Positions 1 to 4,911 of a DNA stretch of 7,697 nucleotides are shown in pieces. Made by a program: the position numbers and the translations under genes. The notes under the pieces were generated by a model that was not told where the DNA came from, made no database searches, and worked only from the letters and a program-made list of their open reading frames with translations. Position 1 is the first letter of the stretch; each line of letters opens with the position of its first letter. Source of the stretch: a bacterium (GTDB lineage: Bacteria > Zhuqueibacterota > Zhuqueibacteria > Thermofontimicrobiales > Thermofontimicrobiaceae); assembly GCA_011046315.1 (NCBI GenBank), contig DSAU01000267.1, forward strand, positions 1 to 7,697. Reading direction: 5' to 3'.

Positions 1-68
1 GAGGAGCGAAGCGACGAAGCAATCTCTTAAATATTTGATAAGATTGCTTCGCTCCGCTCGCAATGACA
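1..68. repeat. Palindromic dispersed repeat, TGTCATTGCGAG type, cut by window edge
   Basis: The two arms GAAGCAATCT (16-25) and AGATTGCTTC (41-50) are perfect inverted repeats around a short AT-rich loop, and the right arm runs on to end in GCAATGACA at 68. The left end should be TGTCATTGC just before base 1, so the copy is cut by the window edge. Copies with the same ends and plan lie at 3241-3345 and 7554-7665. Such elements are usually small non-coding intergenic repeats that fold into long hairpins. Confidence 0.75.
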
Positions 69-185
69 TGCTGACTAAAAACTTTTGCAAAAAAAACAAA
101 GACTTTACTTGTAATACTATAGGCTATGTGATAAAGATACTAATCGATAGTGTCGTTAAAAGACAGTTGTAAAGGAAGCTGATTA

Positions 186-362
186 GTGAAGAAATTATTA
201 GCAGAATATCTGAAAGATCTCACCCTGACTTCCAAAGGAAGAGAGATGGATTACTCTCATCGCTATTGTTGTATTGTTACAGCTTTGAGCAAAACCATTG
301 AGATCCAACAACAGATCGATGAAATTTATCCTGAAGTTGAAAAAAATATTATTGTTTTTTAA
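186..362 (+). CDS. Small hypothetical protein, 58 aa, GTG start
   Basis: This reading frame opens with GTG at 186, seven bases after a good Shine-Dalgarno sequence (AAAGGAAG, 171-178), and stops at TAA 360-362. The predicted protein begins KKLLAEYLKDLTLTSKG after the start Met and ends KNIIVF. It is soluble-looking, with a charged N-terminal helix, a Tyr-Cys-Cys in the middle and a helical stretch rich in Gln, Glu and Ile (IEIQQQIDEIYPEVEK). There is no signal peptide or membrane segment. I do not recognise the family. The C-terminal half resembles the helical tails of some DNA methyltransferase or restriction subunits, so it could be a gene fragment, but that is only an impression. It lies 64 bases upstream of the lipoprotein gene on the same strand, and the two could be co-transcribed. 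The ribosome site and natural-looking composition favour a real gene. Confidence 0.5.
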   Translation: MKKLLAEYLKDLTLTSKGREMDYSHRYCCIVTALSKTIEIQQQIDEIYPEVEKNIIVF

Positions 363-412
363 AATGACAAAAATAGCAACACCAGAAAAAACTAATTTCC
401 ATTGACCTGATT

Positions 413-419
413 GGAGGTG
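413..419 (+). promoter_or_regulatory. Strong Shine-Dalgarno for the DUF1460 lipoprotein gene
   Basis: GGAGGTG sits seven bases before the ATG at 427. It fixes that start, which also places the lipoprotein signal correctly at the N-terminus. Confidence 0.8.
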
Positions 420-426
420 ACAAATT

Positions 427-1539
427 ATGATCAAATACTGTATGCGGTTATTTGCGATCTTTGTCATGATAATGATTGTCGGCTGTGGAATAATGCGCCC
501 CAAGTGGAAAAGTGTTGCCCTGTCTCCAGATGATTTGCAGACGGCAAACCTGCTGGGAATAAGGCAAGACCAGTTGAAAAAACTAATAGCCAGTCCACTT
601 TATCAGTTCAGTCCGGCGGAGTTGGATCAGTACTTGGGCTATCTCCAATACATTGAGCCGGATTTGCGAAAGCGCGTTCAGCATCTGGCACGAAAGTGCC
701 TGGGACAGCCATATCAGATTTATTTGCTCGGTGAGTTTCCTTATGAAATATATGACCCGGACCCATTATTTTCGTTACAGAAAAGCGATTGCGTGGTCTT
801 CAGTGAGCACATTTATGCCATGGCGCTATCGTACGATTGGAAAAGCTTTTTCGCCATGTTGCAACGAATTCGTTACAAAAACGGAGAGATCGGAATCGCC
901 ACCCGCAACCATTATACTGAATTTGACTGGATTGTGAACAACAACTGGTTGCTGGAAGATATCACTGAATTGCTGGGCGATGAACAGACGCGCTACGAAA
1001 CTACAGCCGTGAATCGTGCTGGATTTTTATCAAAATATGGTATCGGACAGATGATTCCGGTTGATACAGTTAGCTGGTCCTATCTTCCGTATCAGCTATT
1101 GCTGCAAATTGTTGATAAATTGCTTCCCGGCGATTTTGTCAATATAGTACGCGGTTACGATGATAATAAATGGGTAGGCCATGTGGGATTGGTTACAGTG
1201 GATGAAAATGGCACGCGCAATTTCCTTCACTCCACTGCACCTCGAGTCAAAGAGCAGCCATTGTTGGAGTTATTAGAATCTGCGGATCAGTACAATGCTG
1301 AAAGAAGAGAATTCAATCAAAAGGTTTTTCTTGAAAACAAAAAAATTATCGAGCATAACCAAAAATTAAAAGCAAAATATCTGGAAAATTATGAAGCAAA
1401 AAAGAAACCTCTGAAAAAGACAAAACCATATTTTTACGGTTTCAAGTTTTTACGTTTAAAAAATGATCCCATCTGGGAATTAATGAAAATAGATGGTCCT
1501 GATGTCCCGAAAATTTATACCGCACCGGTGTTTTATTAA
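427..1539 (+). CDS. DUF1460-family lipoprotein, NlpC/P60-like (putative peptidoglycan amidase/peptidase)
   Basis: The 370-residue product starts with a lipoprotein signal: a hydrophobic core at residues 7-18 and lipobox IVGC with Cys20. No Asp follows the Cys, so by the E. coli rule it would go to the outer membrane. Residues about 85-275 match DUF1460, a papain-like family described as N-acetylmuramoyl-L-alanine amidase-like. The evidence is the nucleophile motif SDCVVFSEHIYAMAL (Cys122), the family signature RNHYTEFDWIVNN (160-172) followed by LLEDITELLG, the GDFVNIV strand (235-241), and GHVGLV with the likely catalytic His252. A second conserved-type His is at 268 (FLHST). Residues about 285-335 are a Lys/Glu/Asn-rich, probably coiled-coil insert before the usual last strand (YGFKFLRL), which is unusual for the family. 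The start is well supported by GGAGGTG at 413-419, seven bases upstream. The likely role is trimming cell-wall peptides in the periplasm; substrate unknown. Confidence 0.85.
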   Translation: MIKYCMRLFAIFVMIMIVGCGIMRPKWKSVALSPDDLQTANLLGIRQDQLKKLIASPLYQFSPAELDQYLGYLQYIEPDLRKRVQHLARKCLGQPYQIYLLGEFPYEIYDPDPLFSLQKSDCVVFSEHIYAMALSYDWKSFFAMLQRIRYKNGEIGIATRNHYTEFDWIVNNNWLLEDITELLGDEQTRYETTAVNRAGFLSKYGIGQMIPVDTVSWSYLPYQLLLQIVDKLLPGDFVNIVRGYDDNKWVGHVGLVTVDENGTRNFLHSTAPRVKEQPLLELLESADQYNAERREFNQKVFLENKKIIEHNQKLKAKYLENYEAKKKPLKKTKPYFYGFKFLRLKNDPIWELMKIDGPDVPKIYTAPVFY

Positions 1540-1550
1540 ACAATATTGCA

Positions 1551-1620
1551 TTGTATCGCCCCAGGGTTGTAATTTTACATTTATTTCGAGCGTCCTTGCA
1601 ACATAAATATGGCGATACAA
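1551..1620. repeat. Inverted repeat between convergent genes
   Basis: TTGTATCGCC (1551-1560) and GGCGATACAA (1611-1620) are perfect 10-base inverted repeats. A second inner pair, GTTGTAA (1566-1572) with TTGCAAC (1596-1602), adds seven pairs including one G-U. The element fills nearly the whole gap between the stops of the lipoprotein gene (1539) and idi (1634). There is no T-tract after either side, so it is a poor intrinsic terminator. It may be a small palindromic repeat or a transcript-end structure. Confidence 0.5.
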
Positions 1621-1633
1621 ATGTAACACAGCT

Positions 1634-2146
1634 TTATGTCAATGTTTGCAGCACCTTTTCCAATATAATTTTAAACCATTCAGTGTAAAGGTGATGGTTG
1701 TGCCAAACATCTTGTTGCAAATCTTCCGGTGTAATCCATTTTACTTCGCACACTTCTTTTGGAGCGGGCGTCACCAGCCCGTTGTAAGTTCCGATAAACA
1801 CATGGTCCAATTCATGCTCGATCAATTCTTGATCCAGTTCCGCCCGGTAGATAAAATCAAATATTTTTGTTAACTCACAATCAAATCCCAGCTCTTCTTT
1901 GAGTCGGCGGTGGGCGGCAGCTTCGGTATCTTCATAAGGCCGAGGATGACTGCAACAGGCGTTTGACCACAATCCGCTGGAATGGTATTTATCCGTTGCC
2001 CGTCGTTGAAGCAACATTTCTCCTTGACGGTTAAAAATAAACACAGAAAATGCGCGGTGCAGTGTACCTTCCTGATGCGCTGCCAGCTTTTCTGCAATTC
2101 CGATTTGTCGGTCGTGTTGATCGACTAAGACAACCTGTTCTTTCAT
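1634..2146 (-). CDS. idi: Isopentenyl-diphosphate delta-isomerase, type 1 (Nudix fold)
   Basis: The enzyme interconverts isopentenyl and dimethylallyl diphosphate, the two C5 units of isoprenoid synthesis, in the cytosol. The 170-residue length is close to E. coli Idi (182). Visible hallmarks are the metal-binding His24 and His30 (LAAHQEGTLHRAFS), the catalytic-cysteine motif WSNACCSHP, where alignment to E. coli WTNSVCGHP makes Cys65 the nucleophile and His67 a metal ligand, the Nudix-type helix RRLKEELGF (80-88), and EHELDHVF with Glu110 and Glu112 matching the metal/catalytic glutamates. The ribosome site is weak (CGGAAA about seven bases before the ATG). No convincing promoter lies directly upstream. 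The attC end of the cassette is about 100 bases upstream on the same strand, so read-through from the cassette promoter is possible. Confidence 0.95.
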   Translation of the reverse strand: MKEQVVLVDQHDRQIGIAEKLAAHQEGTLHRAFSVFIFNRQGEMLLQRRATDKYHSSGLWSNACCSHPRPYEDTEAAAHRRLKEELGFDCELTKIFDFIYRAELDQELIEHELDHVFIGTYNGLVTPAPKEVCEVKWITPEDLQQDVWHNHHLYTEWFKIILEKVLQTLT

Positions 2147-2246
2147 ATATTTTCCGTTACTGTTTTTCGAGTAATCAATGAGTTGTTGTTTGTACCAATT
2201 TGTATCGATGGATCAGTAGCAATGAATTCCTTATAACATTTTTATC

Positions 2247-2344
2247 TGCTAACGTTCCCAGCATATATGACGTTGCGACCGAAGGGAGCAATGTCACGAA
2301 GGGCAAGGGCGTAAGTCCAAAGCGTATATGCTGTGTTATACGCC
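2247..2344 (-). other. Integron attC-like recombination site
   Basis: Read on the minus strand, the site begins GGCGTATAAC (2344-2335) and ends AACGTTAGC (2256-2248). Inside these ends are the perfectly complementary arms CAGCATATA (minus 2333-2325) and TATATGCTG (minus 2267-2259). The centre holds a further imperfect hairpin, plus-strand TGACGTTGC (2268-2276) with GCAATGTCA (2288-2296). This is the plan of an attC: outer R boxes ending in AAC and starting with GTT, inner L boxes, and a variable centre. The cut point would be between minus-strand G2253 and T2252. The right R box GTTAGCA fits consensus GTTRRRY only in its first five bases, which can happen because those bases belong to the flanking DNA after insertion. 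It directly follows the resolvase-like gene, where a cassette attC should be. Confidence 0.75.
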
Positions 2345-2353
2345 GTGTTCTTC

Positions 2354-2764
2354 TTATTTGCATCCGAAGATTTCTACTTTAGTGATATCCTCGTCTTGGC
2401 TTCGCATCCCACCGACTTCGATTATCCTCACGAAATGAATCGTATCATCAGGAAAGAGACCTAGTTTTGTATACTGCTGCGCCCTATCTTCTTCAATTTG
2501 GCGTTTGCAGAATGCATCTACAATAAGCTTGGGAACATTGTCAATGTCGAAACGTCTATTGCCCGATTTTTTGATAAAGATACGAAATGCCCACCATTTA
2601 ATACTAGGAATGTTCTCTGGAAAGTCTTCAGCAGCTTTGGCTCGGATGCGTTCTCTTTTATCCCTATCAGTTTGACCTTCTCTTGTATCTGCGTAGGTAA
2701 ATGCTTCGGGTAAACTAAAAGAGTGCACCTTCACGTATCTGGCTTTGTCATCCAAATTCCACAT
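2354..2764 (-). CDS. RusA-like Holliday-junction resolvase, cassette-borne
   Basis: RusA-family enzymes are small metal-dependent dimeric endonucleases that cut four-way DNA junctions and are usually carried by phages. This protein has 136 residues against 120 in E. coli RusA. Its core RRFDIDNVPKLIVDAF (70-85) carries Asp73, Asp75 and Lys79 at the spacing of RusA Asp70, Asp72 and Lys76, and GLFPDDTIHFVRI (102-114) supplies the later acidic site (Asp106/Asp107; RusA Asp91). The linker between the two motifs (86-101) is longer than usual. The N-terminal 50 residues, rich in Arg, Asp and Lys, are not recognisable. A good ribosome site (GGAGGG, eight bases before the ATG) fixes the start. The gene fills an integron-type cassette and lies upstream of idi on the same strand. 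Assignment rests on motif matching by eye, with no alignment run. Confidence 0.65.
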   Translation of the reverse strand: MWNLDDKARYVKVHSFSLPEAFTYADTREGQTDRDKRERIRAKAAEDFPENIPSIKWWAFRIFIKKSGNRRFDIDNVPKLIVDAFCKRQIEEDRAQQYTKLGLFPDDTIHFVRIIEVGGMRSQDEDITKVEIFGCK

Positions 2765-2772
2765 TGTATTTA

Positions 2773-2778
2773 CCCTCC
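2773..2778 (-). promoter_or_regulatory. Shine-Dalgarno of the cassette gene
   Basis: On the minus strand GGAGGG lies eight bases before the ATG at 2764. It is inside the cassette, so the cassette carries its own translation signal but not its own promoter. Confidence 0.7.
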
Positions 2779-2817
2779 ATTTATGTTAATGAGAACATGG
2801 CGTATAACTTAAAAATT

Positions 2818-2846
2818 ATTGTAATCAAATTTTACCACAAAAGCAA
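2818..2846 (-). promoter_or_regulatory. Putative sigma-70-type promoter reading into the cassette
   Basis: On the minus strand a -35 of TTGCTT (2846-2841) and a -10 of TACAAT (2823-2818) are separated by exactly 17 bases. The expected start of transcription is near 2811, three or four bases outside the cassette boundary at 2807/2808. The promoter is therefore in flanking DNA, as is usual for cassettes driven by an outside promoter. It could serve the resolvase-like gene and possibly idi. Confidence 0.5.
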
Positions 2847-2924
2847 ATAAATTCTGTAAAAGATAACACAACCAACGGAGTTCATGTTTTCGTGGCGATT
2901 ATTTTTTTCCTTGAAATTAATTCA

Positions 2925-3014
2925 GTATCCATTCAAAAACAGATGGTGAACATGCACCCTTTCAAAGGTTCAAAACCTTTGAAAGGGTATTGCCATAAAA
3001 TATTGAGTGGATAC
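2925..3014. mobile_element. MITE-like palindromic element, 90 bp, with 8-bp flanking direct repeats
   Basis: The ends GTATCCATTCAA (2925-2936) and TTGAGTGGATAC (3003-3014) are terminal inverted repeats matching at 11 of 12 positions. Immediately outside, TTAATTCA occurs on both sides (2917-2924 and 3015-3022), like a target-site duplication. The centre holds a perfect 15-base stem with a three-base loop (ACCCTTTCAAAGGTT at 2956-2970, CAA, AACCTTTGAAAGGGT at 2974-2988). There is no coding capacity, so any movement would depend on a transposase elsewhere. Because TTAATT is itself a palindrome, part of the flanking match could come from stem symmetry. Confidence 0.55.
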
Positions 3015-3022
3015 TTAATTCA

Positions 3023-3240
3023 TATGATTAATAATTTTCCTACGGTTATCCGGTAATACAACAGGAGAATCGAAAAGTGATAAAATCTCTTGACTCTGTT
3101 GGTTTTTTTTTATTTATTATAGCGGCTCAATGTTGCATTATGTTGAAATTGGATTAGACGAAGATTGCTGTTGCATTCGTAACAGACGGATTACAGCACC
3201 TTTAGGAACTGTCCATGAACCTTAAATTTTGTTAGTTTAA
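3023..3240. other. Non-coding stretch with no recognised feature
   Basis: This part of the 2808-3545 gap holds T-rich DNA and a few very short open frames without ribosome sites. A TTGACT at 3090-3095 has a possible TATTAT 19 bases later (3115-3120), but no gene follows it. I see no RNA gene or clear remnant. Confidence 0.5.
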
Positions 3241-3345
3241 TGTCATTGAGATCCCATTTCAGCGAGAAAAGCAATCTGTTGATTTATAGAAACTGACGTT
3301 AGAGATTGCTTCGTCTCCGCCAGCTGGCGGATCCTCGCAGTGACA
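3241..3345. repeat. Palindromic dispersed repeat, second copy, TGTCATTG type
   Basis: The element starts TGTCATTG (3241-3248) and ends CAGTGACA (3338-3345), with inner arms AGCAATCT (3270-3277) and AGATTGCT (3303-3310). Its right half contains a perfect 16-base palindrome, TCCGCCAGCTGGCGGA (3316-3331), which the copy at 1-68 lacks. The shared core (GCAATCT, AGATTGCTTCG, TGACATG) makes it a diverged member of the same family. Confidence 0.75.
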
Positions 3346-3408
3346 TGCATTTTTAATTTTTTTTATGAGTTCATGGATAAGCTGTCAAGGCGTTGAACTG
3401 CAGAACTT

Positions 3409-3437
3409 TTGATAAAATTAAATTATTGCTATATTAT
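3409..3437 (+). promoter_or_regulatory. Putative sigma-70-type promoter for the deaminase-rmuC unit
   Basis: A -35 of TTGATA (3409-3414) and a -10 of TATTAT (3432-3437) each match consensus at five of six positions and are 17 bases apart. Transcription would start near 3444, leaving a leader of about 60 bases before the probable translation start at 3504. It is the best promoter match I found in the window. Confidence 0.6.
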
Positions 3438-3444
3438 TCATGAA

Positions 3445-3480
3445 AGGTTCTATTCGCCATTCATATTTATAGTAGAACCT
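3445..3480 (+). promoter_or_regulatory. Leader stem-loop at the predicted 5' end of the deaminase mRNA
   Basis: AGGTTCTA (3445-3452) and TAGAACCT (3473-3480) are perfect inverted repeats, extended by one G-U and one T-A pair to ten pairs around a 16-base loop. It begins at the predicted transcription start and ends ten bases before the CGGAG ribosome site. It could be an operator, an mRNA-stabilising 5' hairpin, or chance. It matches no riboswitch I know. Confidence 0.4.
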
Positions 3481-3490
3481 GATAAAAATT

Positions 3491-3495
3491 CGGAG
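3491..3495 (+). promoter_or_regulatory. Shine-Dalgarno pointing to a non-standard ATA start at 3504
   Basis: CGGAG at 3491-3495 lies eight bases before ATA at 3504, which is in frame with the deaminase. The ATG at 3546 has no such sequence in front of it. The site is 50 bases upstream of that ATG, too far to serve it, and this decides the likely start. Confidence 0.5.
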
Positions 3496-3545
3496 ATTGA
3501 TCTATATCTGAGCTCTTACTTCACAATATTTATCATCTTGTCACC

Positions 3546-4862
3546 ATGAACCCGGAACGGGAACAATTGCAAAATGTTGACCTGTTGATCTGTGGCAATA
3601 AGATCGAACAGATTGGAAAAAACATATCTGCCCCAGCTATTGATGTCATTGACTGCTCGACAAAATTGGTGCTTCCGGGGTTGGTTAATTCGCATCACCA
3701 TCTTTTTCAGACCTTGACCCGAAACATTCCCCGGGTGCAAAACGCGAAATTATTCAATTGGCTGGTCAACCTCTACCACATCTGGAAAAATCTCGATGAA
3801 GAAGCGATTTTTTATGCGACCCAGATCGGCTGCGGCGAGTTGCTTAAAACTGGTTGCACCACCACGACTGACCATCACTATTTATATCCAAAACATTTAC
3901 AAACCGACATTCCAGCGATTCAGTTCGAAGCAGCCGGCAGACTGGGAATGCGCTTTTGTCCCACCCGCGGTTCCATGTCCATGAGTCACAAGGACGGCGG
4001 TTTGCCACCGGACAGTGTGGTTCAGGATGATGAACAAATATTAAAACACTCTGAGGCTGTCATTCAAAGATTTCACGATCCGTCTCCGTTGTCAATGCGG
4101 CAGGTTCATCTCGGACCATGCGCTCCGTTTAACGTGACACTGGAACTGATGCGGGAAACCGCTCAATTAGCTCGGCAATATCGCGTTCGCTTGCATACGC
4201 ATCTGGCAGAAACAAAAGACGAGGATGAATATTGTCTCGAAAAATATAATAAAAAGCCGCTACAGTTGATGGAAGAATTGAACTGGCTGGGAGACGATGT
4301 CTGGTTTGCGCACGGCATTCATTTTACTGACCAAGAATTGCATCTGCTGAAACAGACCAGAACCGGCATTGCCCACTGTCCAGCGTCCAATATGAGACTC
4401 GGTTCCGGCATCGCCCGAATTCCGGAGATGTTGGCGATGGGGATTCCAGTCGGGCTGGCAGTTGATGGTTCGGCTTCCAACGACGCTTCGGACATGGTTG
4501 GAGAAATGCGCACTGCCTTGTTATTGCATCGCGTTAATTCAGGAGCCGACGCCATTTCAGCGGCGCAGGTATTGGAGATGGCAACGCTCGGGTCAGCGCG
4601 ATTGTTGGGCCGGAATGACATCGGCTCAATTGAACCAGGAAAAGCAGCGGACCTCGCTATTTTCGAATTGAACAAGCTGGAATACACCGGCGCCCTTTCC
4701 GACCCGCTCGCCGCCATTATCTTTTCCGGGATCAATCATCAGGCGTTTATGACCATCGTTAACGGCAAAATTGTGGTTCGTGATGGTCAATTGACCACTG
4801 CGGATGAGGCAGAAATTATTCGGAAAGGAAATGCCATCAGTACAAAATTGTTGAGCCACTAA
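3546..4862 (+). CDS. 8-oxoguanine deaminase (amidohydrolase superfamily)
   Basis: The enzyme hydrolyses 8-oxoguanine, an oxidised base released from damaged nucleic acid, to urate and ammonia. From the ATG the product is 438 residues. Metal and catalytic motifs of the family are all present: NSHHHLFQTLTR (His50, His52), RLHTHLAET (His217, His219, Glu222), FAHGIH (His256), AHCPASNMRLGSG (His277) and VDGSASND (Asp307). The segments ATRGSMS-like PTRGSMSMS, GGLPPDSVVQDD and GLVNSHHHLFQTLTR separate this group from ordinary cytosine or triazine deaminases. The frame stays open 5' of the ATG, reading SELLLHNIYHLVT, which looks like the usual N-terminal strand of the family. With ATA 3504 as start the protein would have 452 residues. 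A good promoter and a leader hairpin precede it, and rmuC follows after 49 bases. Confidence 0.9.
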   Translation: MNPEREQLQNVDLLICGNKIEQIGKNISAPAIDVIDCSTKLVLPGLVNSHHHLFQTLTRNIPRVQNAKLFNWLVNLYHIWKNLDEEAIFYATQIGCGELLKTGCTTTTDHHYLYPKHLQTDIPAIQFEAAGRLGMRFCPTRGSMSMSHKDGGLPPDSVVQDDEQILKHSEAVIQRFHDPSPLSMRQVHLGPCAPFNVTLELMRETAQLARQYRVRLHTHLAETKDEDEYCLEKYNKKPLQLMEELNWLGDDVWFAHGIHFTDQELHLLKQTRTGIAHCPASNMRLGSGIARIPEMLAMGIPVGLAVDGSASNDASDMVGEMRTALLLHRVNSGADAISAAQVLEMATLGSARLLGRNDIGSIEPGKAADLAIFELNKLEYTGALSDPLAAIIFSGINHQAFMTIVNGKIVVRDGQLTTADEAEIIRKGNAISTKLLSH

Positions 4863-4911
4863 AATGCAAAATAGTTAAACGAAAGGGAATCAACGAGTGA
4901 TGAGGTAAACT

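Larger units (their letters stand above)
2253..2807 (-). mobile_element. Solitary integron gene cassette (attC without integrase in view)
   Basis: The element runs on the minus strand from T2807, just after the G of GTTATACGCC (2808-2799), to G2253 in AACG|TTAGC. It holds one gene followed by one attC, the standard cassette layout, in 555 bases. The decisive sign is that the far end (GTTATACGCC, minus 2808-2799) is an exact 10-base complement of the attC left end (GGCGTATAAC, minus 2344-2335). Closing the circle between these points would rebuild a perfect attC outer stem. No tyrosine integrase or second attC is present in this window, so this is either a lone cassette in a secondary site or the edge of a larger array outside the view. 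Confidence 0.7.

Noticed and set aside
198..503. 101-residue minus-strand frame
   Set aside because: It overlaps the better-supported small gene and the lipoprotein start, has low-complexity composition and no ribosome site.
2175..2382. Overlapping open frames of about 60 residues on both strands
   Set aside because: They lie across the attC palindrome, lack ribosome sites and resemble no protein; the DNA is explained by the recombination site.
3090..3120. TTGACT with TATTAT as a promoter
   Set aside because: The spacing is 19 bases and no gene follows; a better promoter lies at 3409-3437.
3130..3225. 31-residue plus-strand frame starting MLHYVEIG
   Set aside because: It has no ribosome site, no recognisable similarity and an odd Cys-Cys-Cys run; most likely chance.
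3440..3472. Ten-codon upstream frame (MKGSIRHSYL) in the deaminase leader
   Set aside because: The predicted transcript starts at about 3444, after this ATG, and there is no ribosome site.
4319..4735. 138-residue minus-strand frame
   Set aside because: It is antisense to the conserved metal-site region of the deaminase and looks like a codon-bias shadow.
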